21,893 bases of DNA from an uncultured Butyrivibrio sp. (GTDB lineage Bacteria > Bacillota > Clostridia > Lachnospirales > Lachnospiraceae), in contig CAMVRW010000008.1 of NCBI GenBank assembly GCA_947169985.1, positions 1 to 21,893 of the forward strand, written 5' to 3'. Below the pieces are notes generated by a model. It searched no databases. It was not told the DNA's origin and saw only the letters and a program-made list of their open reading frames with translations. Positions 7,263 through 16,848 of this stretch are shown here, piece by piece. The first letter of the stretch is position 1; each line of letters starts with the position of its first letter. The position numbers and the translations under genes were made by a program.

Positions 7263-9359
7263 TTAAGTTTTATCAGATGAAACTATCTCGAGATTTATTT
7301 CTCCCGGATAACACAGACAATCATGTCTGGGATAAATATCATATTCCTTCATTTGAGCCAGTTTGCTGTTTTCCGAATGAAGAGACAGATCATATACATA
7401 TTCAACGCAGTCCAGATCCTCTATTGCATGGAATACATCCTCAAACATGAGTCTGTCTCCAAAGTTCTTTTCCGAATGGATGTAATCCACCTTGGAACGG
7501 ATCCTGTCCTCGATCTGCTTCCTGTAGTCGGAGAAATGTCTTTTAACATATACTGTGCACTTGACTCCGATGGCTGCGTAGCAGGGCTTTAAGATACTGA
7601 ACTGGCTGGTTATAAGGCGTCTTTCCTCAAGTCTGTCATTGATCTTCTCCATATAGATGGATGACAGCTTTGGGAATTCCTCGTCAGCATCAGGAAGAAC
7701 AGCGATCTTTACAAGGTCCTTCTCCTGATCCATTACAGCCTTGGCCTTTCTGATACAAAGCCCCGGTGTTGTCTTGACTATGGATTCAAAGTCCTTGGCG
7801 GTAACAGCCCTGTAAGGGGTCTTCATATCCGCCTGGAATCTCTTTCTGACCTGTTCAAGAGTCTCTCTGAAGCATCCGCCTGTTCCCTCGCCAGGATTGT
7901 AAAAACTACCTTCTACATCTTCCCTGTCAAGTACAAGCTGGCTTCCGGCTCCTATATTTCCTCTGCTTCCGCTGGTGGTTGCAACGCTTCCCATAAACAG
8001 GTCTGCATCTATGAAGTCTCCCGGATCCTCGATGATGATCCTTCCTTCGCCCTCAAGGAGGTGATAATAAAGGGCTCCGTTGTCTTTTTTCTCAGGTCTT
8101 ACGAAATCGTATATATAGCCATCCTTATCTTTTCTTCTGGCTATCAGGAAGAAGGTCTCATGTACTATGTTGCTGCAGGGAATTTCCATTTCCTGGTCGT
8201 CGAAACCATAGACCTTTCCCACGTTGTATCTGCGCATTATATCTTCGTTATAGATGATGACTCTTACGCACTCCTTGCTCTTCATTGGAGCATATCCAAA
8301 ATCCTCTTCAGAAAAGCTGAAGGTCATTGAGCCGTCCTTATTCTTGTTATAGAGGCAGTACCTTCCGTTAATGCCGGGGGAGGTAACAAGCTCATATCTT
8401 CTGTAGGAAGAGCCCTTCTGCTCCTTACCAAATACCAGGTAGTAAACATCATCTCCGATGGGTGATGTAACTGTGACCTTGTCGTTCTTTCCAAAGGTCT
8501 GGCTAAAGGCCTTAGTGTCCTTCTGCCAGACTTCAAATAAGAATCCGAAAACATTGGTTACCTTAGGGATCAGATCGTAATCGGCTCTCTTTAAGGTGGC
8601 CCTTATGCAGTAGCCCTTAACGGGTGCTTCCTCACATACTGCCAGCTTTCCGGAAGGAAGGGTCATCTTGATCTCACCGCTGTTGATGAAAGCTGAGGTG
8701 AAATCCCTTACATTGATCTCCTTAAAACCTTCAGGTGTAAAGCACTCCCAGACAATATCAGCAAAGATGTGCTCTGTTCTGTCCTCAGTCCTGTTTCTCT
8801 TGTTGCTTCCTATAACCTTGGCGTAAAAGATAAGCTCTTTTGCTCCGGAAGGATCCCTGTCCATGATGAAATACAAACTGTTGCCAACCTTGGGATTATC
8901 TCCAAATACTCTGGCGGGAACGCTTATTTCCCTGTCCAGGCAAAAGCTCACATCCCTGAATTCATCATCCTCTTTAGCAAAGACTCCGATGAGCTTTGAT
9001 GTGCCAACAGTCATTTCCCTGTTGGTCTCAAAGCAAAGGTCTCCGATGTGGAACCTGTCACCATTTTTAAGAGTTACAGGCTTTTTAAGATGATCTGCAG
9101 ATAAAAGAACTTTTGAACACTTTCCCCTACCCGGAAGAAAGCCAGCCATCTTAAGCAGAGCCATCTTTGCCCTGTAACTTAAGGACACTATCTCTGCGCC
9201 CTGAAGAGCAGAAAAAGCTGTCAGGTTCTCAAGGATGGTCATACCGGGGTCAGAAGCATTGTAATTGGTCCACTCCTGTGATCTGATGGGGAGCTCCCGC
9301 ATTACATCTTCCATTCGCTCCGAATATGTTCTTGCTTGTAATTCATCAACTTTCAGCAT
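7263..9359 (-). CDS. baseplate-J-like wedge protein (second copy, Afp12-like place)
   Basis: 698 residues. The N-terminus (SQEWTNYNASDPGMTILENL) is the typical start of large putative baseplate assembly proteins of eCIS and phages, with ASDPGMTILENLT diagnostic. The middle is beta-rich. The C-terminal part, from about residue 496 (KRFQADMKTPYRAVTAKDFE), matches the region of gpJ/gp6-like proteins that binds neighbouring wedge subunits. CIS clusters normally encode two such proteins, which together form the wedge heterodimers. The gene starts 13 nt after the larger wedge gene, with AAGGAAAG before the ATG. Assignment to Afp12 rather than Afp11 rests on order and size. Confidence 0.88.
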   Translation of the reverse strand: MLKVDELQARTYSERMEDVMRELPIRSQEWTNYNASDPGMTILENLTAFSALQGAEIVSLSYRAKMALLKMAGFLPGRGKCSKVLLSADHLKKPVTLKNGDRFHIGDLCFETNREMTVGTSKLIGVFAKEDDEFRDVSFCLDREISVPARVFGDNPKVGNSLYFIMDRDPSGAKELIFYAKVIGSNKRNRTEDRTEHIFADIVWECFTPEGFKEINVRDFTSAFINSGEIKMTLPSGKLAVCEEAPVKGYCIRATLKRADYDLIPKVTNVFGFLFEVWQKDTKAFSQTFGKNDKVTVTSPIGDDVYYLVFGKEQKGSSYRRYELVTSPGINGRYCLYNKNKDGSMTFSFSEEDFGYAPMKSKECVRVIIYNEDIMRRYNVGKVYGFDDQEMEIPCSNIVHETFFLIARRKDKDGYIYDFVRPEKKDNGALYYHLLEGEGRIIIEDPGDFIDADLFMGSVATTSGSRGNIGAGSQLVLDREDVEGSFYNPGEGTGGCFRETLEQVRKRFQADMKTPYRAVTAKDFESIVKTTPGLCIRKAKAVMDQEKDLVKIAVLPDADEEFPKLSSIYMEKINDRLEERRLITSQFSILKPCYAAIGVKCTVYVKRHFSDYRKQIEDRIRSKVDYIHSEKNFGDRLMFEDVFHAIEDLDCVEYVYDLSLHSENSKLAQMKEYDIYPRHDCLCYPGEINLEIVSSDKT

Positions 9360-9372
9360 CTTTAAGCTTTCC

Positions 9373-12300
9373 TTACTTGTTAGTTATGATTACCTTGTGA
9401 ACTCCGCTCTTGACTACCATGAACGGTGTAACTTCGATATCCTTGGTATCAAGCTCGTGCTCACCACTAGAATCTATGTAGTGTCCCACCATGGTTATCC
9501 TCTGGATAACGGCTTTGCTCCTAAGGACTCCAAGTCTCATAAGTATCTGGGACTGCTTCGGAAGGGTTCCAATGGTCCATCCGTCGCTGAGTTGGTTGGA
9601 TACAGGATCCAGGTACTCTGTAAGAACGGTCTTTACTTCGTTGGATACATCGAAGGCCTCGTCCATATCCATTACCATGGCCCATACACATACAGAAATA
9701 TCTACAAATATGGGTTCTACCACGTGGAGGTTATCCTCTGTGACAGTAACCTCGCAGTTGCTTAAGATATCCTTCTTAAGAGCTGCTGCTATCCTGTGGA
9801 AGGAGAAAGCACCGTCAGCATAGTCCTTCATAAGAAGTACTATGGAGATGTCTGAAGGATTAGTAAGTCCCTCTATGGTCTCTCCCACAATTACCCTTGC
9901 CTTATCTATGCTGTCGGAATACTCCTTACAGAATCTGATGTAATCCGTCTCGGAAACCAGTTTGTATCTGGAATGCATTATTCCTGCACAGCGCATAAGT
10001 GCGTGATCCAAAGTTTCCAGATTGCTTCCGCCGTGGGCTCTTATAGGATTGTAAACAGTATCGATATAAGGTGATGCTCCGATAAAGTTGGATATCTGCC
10101 CCTCTGACAGATTACCGTTTTCTCCGTCAGTGGATCTTATCCTTGCCTTAAATGCTATGTCATCGGTAACCCTTGGCATTTCACACATGGTTCCGTCTGA
10201 GAAGATGATCTCTCCCGACATTCTGTCTATGCGGTAACATCTCTTATCAGGGGCTCCCTGGAAGCTGTCCACTTCCTGCCAAAGTACATAGAAGGCAGAA
10301 ATCCTGCCAAGGAAATCGTACTCAGCCCTGACTTTCTCAGGATAGTCCTGAAGCAGCTGATCCATTTCTTCCTTGCGGGTATAGCCTTTTTCATTGACCC
10401 ATACCTCAGCATCCAGGATATTCTCAGCACCAAGAGGCATTGAAAGATTTGGCATAGCCTCTTCTATGTAATAATCGTGCTCCTCTGAGGTCTGTACATT
10501 GGTTACCACAACTGCATTCAGACACATTCTGGATATCCTTGGAAGGAATGCATCAGCAAGTTCTGTCAGCTGAGCGCCGGACCTTACGATCCTTATCCAG
10601 TAAAGTCTGTTGCCCTCAAGGGTGGCTTCTGTCATATCTGAAGGTGGCATGAACATCATTGTTCCGGACCTGGTGAAGTTCTCTGTAAGATCCGTTGCCC
10701 TCATGTTTGCAAAGCCGTTTGGTCCCATGTATTCCATGTGGCACTTGACTCCATTTTGGTTATTTGATTCAGAAAGCTGGAAATAAAGGCTTATAGGGCC
10801 ATCTGTCAGCTTCCTGTCAAGACCAATATAGAGAGCGTCCTCGTGATATTGTATTCCCGAAAGCACTGTAAAGGGCTTTTCTGAAACAAGTCCAGATGTA
10901 ATATCCTCTTTTCTGGTTCCTGATATTTTTTCCAGCCTTGCAGGATTTGTGAATCTTCCCTCGTAGGAATAGGAAATACTCAGGTTCTCTATAACAGGGT
11001 ACATATGAAGTCCCGGTCTCATGTAGCAGTTATCTGCCTTTATCACTCTGACTCTCAGGCACTTTCCACTGTAAGGTCCTGTTTCAGTTTCGGTCCAGTT
11101 ATCAGGACAAATGAAGCTGAGCTTATACTCGCCCTCTTCACAGCTTTCAAACATTCCTGAATACTCTGTATCACACTCCAGCTTCTTCCATCCGATGCCG
11201 TTGTAATACTCAATGATAATTTCATTTACCTTAACCTGAGCAGGCGTATCATAGGGGTTCTTTTTGGGCTTAAGCTTGATGATCGCAAGCTCTGCCTCTT
11301 CCTCCTCGGGACTGATACGAAGCTTATTCTCATGGTAGCTGGTCTTAAACTTAATGGTTATCCTTGAACCACTCTTTGAAAAACATCCGTCGTGGCCTAT
11401 ATAACACTCATTAAATACTGCCAGCTCATCTGAGAAGGGAGCGAACTTTCTCTTTTCCAGTTCGATGGTTCCATCTCCAACGAATTCCGGTGGCTGTGAA
11501 TCACCGCCTGCTGAAAGGGAAATACCCTCAACCTCAAGAGAATCTGTCATGGTCTCCTGAGCTTCAAGGATCACCACTGCATATTTCTTTGAGCCAATCT
11601 CTGTCTTTCTGGCCTCAAGACTCTTTATTAGCTTAAAGGTCTTTCCATCGGAAAGAAGTTCACAGGTATCGAAGGTCTTAAATCCTGTCTTTGACAGGTA
11701 CTTGATTGCTATCTTTCCCTGGCCAATTCTGTCCACCAGATCCTTAGCCCCGTCAAATCTCAGGTATATTGCCTCTCCTATACTGTCTATGAGCTTTTCC
11801 TCATAGATCACAAGGATGCTCTTTCCAAGGTTTTCTCTCTCTCCGAAAAGTGTGAAGGGCCTTACACGATAGATTTCCTCGAACTCCTCTTCCTCTGAGA
11901 TGGTCTCCTCAGATGAAGTTTCCTCAGATTCTTCCTCATCAAGGATGCTCAAGGTTCCCGATACGATATCAGGAGTCTTGTAATTACCAAAGATTGGAGA
12001 AAGAGTTCCTGCCTCCATATCAGTAGAGAATACCGCCCTGATCCTGGAATCCGTCACAAAGATATTCCTGTCAGTCTCATAGATAACAAGACCGGATTCC
12101 GTGGAGTCGGATTCTGCAGTGATCCTGGTACCCCTGGGAACCTGGGTTCCAAGGACTGTATCACTGTCCATGTTAAAGATGACCATGCTGGCAGCAGGCT
12201 GTGCCGGACGAAGTGTAGCATCCAGCATATTCACAAACTCCATGTGATAGCGCTCAGGCATCTGGCTCATGAGTCTGTTGTTTTCCTCAGTCTGTCTTGC

Positions 12301-12435
12301 GAAGATCTGGGCTATAACACTACCTGCGTCAGGGTCAATCCTATCGAACTTCCACTCGGGAGCGTAGCTCTTTCTGAGACTGTCTATTCTGTTCTCGATA
12401 TCCTCAGCGGTCTGAGGCTTGAATGCACTTTCCAT
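9373..12435 (-). CDS. baseplate-J-like wedge protein (large copy, Afp11-like place)
   Basis: 1020 residues. The N-terminus (EWKFDRIDPDAGSVIAQIFA) is typical of gp6-like wedge proteins. The Baseplate_J core is near residues 790-960, with VYNPIRAHGGSNLETLDHAL as its clearest motif, followed by a short-domain pair ending in RLGVLRSKAVIQR. Between them is a large insertion of beta domains that may face outward. Residues about 163-187 are an acidic run (EEESEETSSEETISEEEEFE) not expected in the family and likely a disordered loop. It lies 3 nt after gp25 and 13 nt before the second wedge gene, the standard gp25-wedge-wedge order of CIS and T6SS (TssE-TssF). Confidence 0.9.
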   Translation of the reverse strand: MESAFKPQTAEDIENRIDSLRKSYAPEWKFDRIDPDAGSVIAQIFARQTEENNRLMSQMPERYHMEFVNMLDATLRPAQPAASMVIFNMDSDTVLGTQVPRGTRITAESDSTESGLVIYETDRNIFVTDSRIRAVFSTDMEAGTLSPIFGNYKTPDIVSGTLSILDEEESEETSSEETISEEEEFEEIYRVRPFTLFGERENLGKSILVIYEEKLIDSIGEAIYLRFDGAKDLVDRIGQGKIAIKYLSKTGFKTFDTCELLSDGKTFKLIKSLEARKTEIGSKKYAVVILEAQETMTDSLEVEGISLSAGGDSQPPEFVGDGTIELEKRKFAPFSDELAVFNECYIGHDGCFSKSGSRITIKFKTSYHENKLRISPEEEEAELAIIKLKPKKNPYDTPAQVKVNEIIIEYYNGIGWKKLECDTEYSGMFESCEEGEYKLSFICPDNWTETETGPYSGKCLRVRVIKADNCYMRPGLHMYPVIENLSISYSYEGRFTNPARLEKISGTRKEDITSGLVSEKPFTVLSGIQYHEDALYIGLDRKLTDGPISLYFQLSESNNQNGVKCHMEYMGPNGFANMRATDLTENFTRSGTMMFMPPSDMTEATLEGNRLYWIRIVRSGAQLTELADAFLPRISRMCLNAVVVTNVQTSEEHDYYIEEAMPNLSMPLGAENILDAEVWVNEKGYTRKEEMDQLLQDYPEKVRAEYDFLGRISAFYVLWQEVDSFQGAPDKRCYRIDRMSGEIIFSDGTMCEMPRVTDDIAFKARIRSTDGENGNLSEGQISNFIGASPYIDTVYNPIRAHGGSNLETLDHALMRCAGIMHSRYKLVSETDYIRFCKEYSDSIDKARVIVGETIEGLTNPSDISIVLLMKDYADGAFSFHRIAAALKKDILSNCEVTVTEDNLHVVEPIFVDISVCVWAMVMDMDEAFDVSNEVKTVLTEYLDPVSNQLSDGWTIGTLPKQSQILMRLGVLRSKAVIQRITMVGHYIDSSGEHELDTKDIEVTPFMVVKSGVHKVIITNK

Positions 12436-12438
12436 AGA

Positions 12439-12888
12439 TTATTCTTCCACGTCTATAATTTCTGGTTCATAGAACTCTTCCTCTTCGGAAGGAGCCGGCT
12501 CAGCATTTAAGTAGAATGGAAATACCAGATTGCCTCGCCTGTGGTTGGCTGCCAGGGTGTAATCAATATTCATAAGGATGTACCCCTGTTGGGCTTCCAT
12601 GTCAGCTTCTATATCCACATCACTGACCCTGGGTTCCTGCTTCAGGATGGCGTCAGTCAGATCTCTTTTCATGATGGTGATCTCTGTCTGGTTAACATCC
12701 ATGAATACGTAGGAGGCTGACCGGGTACCAAATTCAGGTCTTGTTAGCCTTTCAGTGACCTGGGTCATAAGTATCAGATATATGGATTCCTTTACGCTCT
12801 GGGATCCTCCGCTCATCTTGAATCTGCCTGTGGCCGGATCAACCTGAGGTGGGAAGGAAACTCCCGTTCCTAAAAAAGACTGTTCCAT
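12439..12888 (-). CDS. gp25-like baseplate wedge protein
   Basis: 149 residues matching the GPW/gp25 lysozyme-like family (T4 gp25, TssE, Afp9). Visible features are the N-terminal FLGTGVSFPPQVDPATGRF, RLTRPEFGTRSA, and the conserved EPR motif in KQEPRVSDVDIE, which links the baseplate wedge to the first sheath ring. The C-terminus extends past the fold as an acidic tail (EEEEFYEPEIIDVEE). The start at 12888 has AAGGAGAAC directly upstream. It sits between spike and wedge genes, as expected. Confidence 0.95.
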   Translation of the reverse strand: MEQSFLGTGVSFPPQVDPATGRFKMSGGSQSVKESIYLILMTQVTERLTRPEFGTRSASYVFMDVNQTEITIMKRDLTDAILKQEPRVSDVDIEADMEAQQGYILMNIDYTLAANHRRGNLVFPFYLNAEPAPSEEEEFYEPEIIDVEE

Positions 12889-12898
12889 TTAGTTCTCC

Positions 12899-13711
12899 TT
12901 ATCCAAGCTTTATTGGTGTTCCCTCTACAGTTACAGGGCCACTGCTCTTTAACTTGGTCATTGAATTTCCTGTAAGTGCCAGGTTTCCACCTTCTACATT
13001 TACTCTGTTGTTACAGGATATTTCGAAGGTGTTGGAGGCTTCCATCTTAACCTTTGTGGCCTCCAGGGAAACTGTTCCGTTGGAGCCGTTCATAAAGAGC
13101 TTTATGTTATCTCCAACTTTGATGGTCAGCTTTTGCTTTGCATTGATCTCCATCTGACCGTTTTCTGTCTTGATCTCTATCTTGTTATCCCCCTCCTTGT
13201 CGGAGATGAGGATCTTCTTTTTTTCATTATCCAGCTCCATCTTGTGGAGGCCCTTGGAGGTGGTGACGGTTATCTTGTCGTTGTCTCCCTCACCCTCCTT
13301 GTTATCGATAATGTCTATGGTGTTTCCGTTTTTTGTGATTATTCGTTTGATCTGGTTGTTCTCATCAAAGGCTTTTTTCATAAAGCCGGAGTTGTTCTTT
13401 GGGACAGCTCCTATGATGAAGGCCCTTTCGATACTACCCTGTTCGAAAACTACAAGGACCTGATCTCCCACTTCCGGAACGAAGTAGTTTCCCCATTTGT
13501 CCCCGCCATAGGGGAAAGCCATTCTTGCCCAGATGAGTTTACTCTCCTCGTAATCTCTGGTGGTGATATTAACCTGGACAAACCCCTGCTTTTCCTGATC
13601 GTAGTTCTTAACAACCGTGCAGACCATTACGCCGCTTATCCGGTTGTCCCACATGGCGGTTTTTTCCATTGATTGTCTTGCCACGTCATCAACAATATCA
13701 AAAAATGGCAT
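12899..13711 (-). CDS. gp5-like spike protein (OB fold plus beta-helix)
   Basis: 270 residues from the ATG at 13711, preceded by GGAGG at 5 nt; a GTG at 13723 lacks such a site. The first part (about 20-115) is a Phage_base_V/gp5 OB fold: VQVNI, WARMAFPYGG, YFVPEVGDQVLVVFEQG, AFIIGAV. The rest is a run of short alternating strands (KITV, KMELD, KILISD, KIEIKTENG, MEINA, LTIKVG) expected for a trimeric beta-helix, ending in GPVTVEGTPIKLG, the usual C-terminus of eCIS spikes. There is no lysozyme domain. Together with the gp27-like gene just upstream it forms a split VgrG. No PAAR tip gene is in this window. Confidence 0.92.
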   Translation of the reverse strand: MPFFDIVDDVARQSMEKTAMWDNRISGVMVCTVVKNYDQEKQGFVQVNITTRDYEESKLIWARMAFPYGGDKWGNYFVPEVGDQVLVVFEQGSIERAFIIGAVPKNNSGFMKKAFDENNQIKRIITKNGNTIDIIDNKEGEGDNDKITVTTSKGLHKMELDNEKKKILISDKEGDNKIEIKTENGQMEINAKQKLTIKVGDNIKLFMNGSNGTVSLEATKVKMEASNTFEISCNNRVNVEGGNLALTGNSMTKLKSSGPVTVEGTPIKLG

Positions 13712-13740
13712 CTCATCCTCCACAATTCTTATCTTTTAGA

Positions 13741-14910
13741 TCAAAGTGTTGCAGCTTTGCCAATTATCTTGGTGGTATATTTTCCGCCATAGGCATATTC
13801 ATGAATTACATCGGTCAAGTAAAACTTGTTGGAAGCCGCATCCCCAAATCCCTTTAATGTAACAAATCTTCCCGGTACAAATTCAGGCATTCCGCAGAGC
13901 TTCATTTCCAGATGTCCGTACCTGTAGGAAATGTCCTCCATGATGTAGCTTGCTCTGTTATCTGCATCAGCCTGGGTCTCAATAGATGAATCTATGTAGA
14001 CGTAGGACTGGTTGGTGATAAGAGGCTTTGCCTTTGACCCAAGAGAAAACTTTCCGGTGTTCTTCTTTTTAACTTCCACCTTGTTGGCCTTGCCAATATC
14101 AAGGGTTCTTACCTTAACTTCACCTACTATACCGGTGATATCGTAACCGATATCGTAGGATATTATCATGTCCGAAGGATGTATCTCTGCAAGTTCCTGG
14201 GTGTTGGCCTTAGCTTTTCTGAAGGCTACATTTCCACCGATGGTAAAGAACTCGAAATTAAACTTTTTAGCAGTCTTTACTACGAAGTCGTAATCGCTTT
14301 CAGCCACCATCTCAATTCTGTTATCCGGTGTTTCTCCTCCGGCTCCGCCACCTGCCGGAGCTCCTCCTGCGGGTTTATCCGGTGTGTCATCAATGGTGAT
14401 GGAATCAATGACGCTGTTGTTTTTCAAATTCTGGTAAGTCTGCTGATCCAGTATCTCTTTTACCGCATCGGAGTAATAATTGGCTTTGAGGCGCTTGGAA
14501 TTGTTGTTGGCCATCATTATGCCCTTTATATCCATGGCAGTTACTCTGATGACCGTATCTCCTGCAAATTCAGCGTCATATACAAAGTCCACCTTGGCGA
14601 TGTATCCCTTAAAGACCTCTGTGGCATTTTCTGCATGTCCAAGATAGATCGTTACATCATTGCCAAGAACCAGATACTTTTTAAGGTCCTTTACCTCGAA
14701 GGCTCCGGAAAAAGTATCATAGGCATATAGCAGTGAAAATGTAGCAAGTCCCGCCTTTAGTTCACTGGTGGTTTCAACCAGGATATCTGCCACTGAAACC
14801 CTTAGTTTTTTATCCTCTTCAGGGTCGTTACCCCCCATAAGGACCTTCGCCTGAGGTGTCTGGAATCCACAATATTTGGTATATAATTCATCAAGATCAA
14901 TAGCAGCCAT
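13741..14910 (-). CDS. gp27-like hub protein (VgrG N-terminal half)
   Basis: 389 residues of the Phage_GPD/late control D type, forming the trimeric baseplate hub under the spike. The pattern is beta-rich, with FKGYIAKVDF near residue 100, a typical domain boundary SDAVKEILDQ near 145, and ESDYDFVVKTAKKFNFEFFT near 205 followed by a predicted OB-like segment and a final YGGKYTTKIIGKA. A low-complexity Gly/Ala/Pro insertion (near residues 178-192) is a flexible loop not usual for gp27. In Afp/PVC this protein is fused with the spike as Afp8; here the two are separate adjacent genes. It starts 3 nt after the preceding stop, with only a weak ribosome binding site, so it is probably coupled. Confidence 0.88.
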   Translation of the reverse strand: MAAIDLDELYTKYCGFQTPQAKVLMGGNDPEEDKKLRVSVADILVETTSELKAGLATFSLLYAYDTFSGAFEVKDLKKYLVLGNDVTIYLGHAENATEVFKGYIAKVDFVYDAEFAGDTVIRVTAMDIKGIMMANNNSKRLKANYYSDAVKEILDQQTYQNLKNNSVIDSITIDDTPDKPAGGAPAGGGAGGETPDNRIEMVAESDYDFVVKTAKKFNFEFFTIGGNVAFRKAKANTQELAEIHPSDMIISYDIGYDITGIVGEVKVRTLDIGKANKVEVKKKNTGKFSLGSKAKPLITNQSYVYIDSSIETQADADNRASYIMEDISYRYGHLEMKLCGMPEFVPGRFVTLKGFGDAASNKFYLTDVIHEYAYGGKYTTKIIGKAATL

Positions 14911-14913
14911 TTT

Positions 14914-15813
14914 TTAGTTTCCGTTTCCTATGATCGCGCCTACAGATGATGCCATGCTTGGACCAGGCGCATGAACATATTTACTGTACATATTCTTAAT
15001 GGTCTTAATGTTTCTACCAAGCTCAGCCTGGTCGTAGAGTACCATGTTAATTGACACTACCGCTCTACAGGGCTCACCGTTTACGTTGAACATTGTATAC
15101 TCAGCATTTACCGAGTTGAGAAGCCCTTCATATTTCATGTCGCCCCAGATAAACATGCATAGTCTCTTATTGGGATCTCTTACAACGGCGTTTAGGGCTT
15201 CTACTTCAGGCTGCACAGAAGTTTTCTTAACTCCTGCTGCTGACAAACCAACATTTACTGCTCCCTTTACAAGGCTGGACTGGCTAAGAGTGAACTTATC
15301 AGAAAAGAAAGCATCCTGAGGATCAGTTCTGTCAAAAACCACCTTGAAGTTCATATCTATACGGGTATCAGCGGCTGCCATGTGGGATCCGGGTATACCC
15401 TTCTTCATATCCTTTTTAACCTCATCGTTTTTGGCTGTTTCCGAAGGATCTCGCCTGTTGGCGTAGTTCTGAATAGGCAGCTCCTCACCGCCGTATCCGT
15501 TGATTGTGATCTCATCAGGATTAAACTGAACTTCAAATCTGTAGGATTTGATATCTCCGGCATCGGTAAAATCCTCATCTTCCTGTTCCAGATTAAATCC
15601 CTTGGCCATTCGCTTAAAGCCCTTGGCTGCTGAAGTGTCAAACTTTCCAATGTTTTTAGGACCAAGACCACCTGCCTTAGCACCTGCCTGAGGTTTTTCC
15701 GAATTCGCAAGTTCAACTTTATAGTCTTCTGAATCTCCTATGATGAGGACCGCTTTTTCCGCCACCCCTAAAAAGCCCTTGGCAGCCTTTCCTACGGTAT
15801 CCATAACTCCCAT
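14914..15813 (-). CDS. CIS_tube-domain protein without LysM, copy 2
   Basis: 299 residues. The core from about residue 90 to 280 matches the 'contractile injection system tube protein' domain found at the start of Afp7/PVC7: YRFEVQFNPDEITING, then MNFKVVFDRTDPQDAFF, a helix-rich insert, FIWGDMKYEGLLNSVNAEYT, and MFNVNGEPCRAVVSIN. In Afp7 this domain is followed by LysM and links the tube to the hub (gp53/gp54-like role). This protein ends shortly after the core and has no LysM. It resembles the next upstream gene in motif order and is probably an old duplicate. Ribosome binding site GGAG precedes the ATG. Confidence 0.85.
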   Translation of the reverse strand: MGVMDTVGKAAKGFLGVAEKAVLIIGDSEDYKVELANSEKPQAGAKAGGLGPKNIGKFDTSAAKGFKRMAKGFNLEQEDEDFTDAGDIKSYRFEVQFNPDEITINGYGGEELPIQNYANRRDPSETAKNDEVKKDMKKGIPGSHMAAADTRIDMNFKVVFDRTDPQDAFFSDKFTLSQSSLVKGAVNVGLSAAGVKKTSVQPEVEALNAVVRDPNKRLCMFIWGDMKYEGLLNSVNAEYTMFNVNGEPCRAVVSINMVLYDQAELGRNIKTIKNMYSKYVHAPGPSMASSVGAIIGNGN

Positions 15814-15828
15814 ATCAATTCTCCATTA

Positions 15829-16824
15829 TCAGATATTTATATTCATAAAACTGTTATTGGTAAATTTCTGTAATGTGTTTGAAGAAGAAGCTCCTGTAAG
15901 ATCAGAGCCGGGTTTTTGCTCCTTGAAGACATCCTTAAAAGCTTTTTTCCAATAGGAGTCATCATAGCCCTGTTCAGTCTTCTTTTTATCCTGAGTAAGC
16001 TCTAAATGCATCTCACCTCTTACAGGATTTCCCTTACTGTTAAACATTGTGAATCTGTTGCTGACATCCGTAACAGTTCCTCTGAAGACCATCTTAGACC
16101 AGAAGAAAACTACTTCCTGGGTTACAGCTGAGCAAAGTAGGGAAAGAATAGCATCCATCTTTGGCTTTACACTGTAGTCTCCCGTAAGTCCCTCTTTTCC
16201 CTTTTTAAAGGTGTTTATTCCTTTATTGATGGCTGATGTGAAGTTCATGTTGGTCAGCTCATTCATACCAAAGGCATTCATGTTGTCGGTGTCATCAAAT
16301 ATCAGGTCGAAGGAGAGCTTGCTCTTTCCTGTGAAATTGTAGATCTTCAGGTTCTCAATACCTTCCTCTGCTCTTCTGGACTGTACCTTACCGTTGATGG
16401 AAGAAAGTCTTATGGTTGCAGGATTATACTGAACCTTGAACTTAAGGAATTTGCTCTTGGTGGGATCCAAGTCGAAGTCTTTGTCTCCACCATCTTCTTC
16501 AGACTTACCTTTCAGGTTATTGTCTGCTTCCTGAAATAACTTTCCCAAATCCTGGCTGCTTCCTGATCCGGGAGTAAATGCTTCCTTAAGAGAATCCCAT
16601 ACCCCTGAAGCAGTATTTGAAATAGCATCCTTGACACTGAGTTTTTTATCCAGCTTTGCCAAGAGACCATGCTCCAGATTCTTAACGTATTTGATCTCTT
16701 CCTTTACGTTCTGAGGTTGATCCACGTCAACAAGGTAGATATATAGGACTGCCTTTTCAGCGCCGCCTCCATCAAGGAACATTCCCTTTAAACTGGTGGT
16801 AAAATTATCAAGTGCTGTTGCCAT
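15829..16824 (-). CDS. CIS_tube-domain protein without LysM, copy 1
   Basis: 331 residues with the same layout as its downstream neighbour: LKFKVQYNPATIRLSS, LSFDLIFDDTDNMNAFG, KPKMDAILSLL, FFWSKMVFRGTVTDVSNRFT, MFNSKGNPVRGEMHLE. The first 120 residues differ and contain a charged, probably helical segment with a Gly/Ser linker. There is no LysM. The two copies may form a hetero-oligomeric adaptor between the hub and the tube. The start has a strong AAAGGAGGG site. Confidence 0.85.
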   Translation of the reverse strand: MATALDNFTTSLKGMFLDGGGAEKAVLYIYLVDVDQPQNVKEEIKYVKNLEHGLLAKLDKKLSVKDAISNTASGVWDSLKEAFTPGSGSSQDLGKLFQEADNNLKGKSEEDGGDKDFDLDPTKSKFLKFKVQYNPATIRLSSINGKVQSRRAEEGIENLKIYNFTGKSKLSFDLIFDDTDNMNAFGMNELTNMNFTSAINKGINTFKKGKEGLTGDYSVKPKMDAILSLLCSAVTQEVVFFWSKMVFRGTVTDVSNRFTMFNSKGNPVRGEMHLELTQDKKKTEQGYDDSYWKKAFKDVFKEQKPGSDLTGASSSNTLQKFTNNSFMNINI

Positions 16825-16848
16825 GGTGCCCTCCTTTCCCGGTTATTC

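Noticed and set aside
13133..13672. 179-residue plus-strand frame
   Set aside because: It is opposite the spike gene, whose OB fold and beta-helix are clear; no start signal, no domain.
14179..14730. 183-residue plus-strand frame
   Set aside because: Antisense to the gp27-like hub; composition and lack of a ribosome binding site mark it as a shadow.
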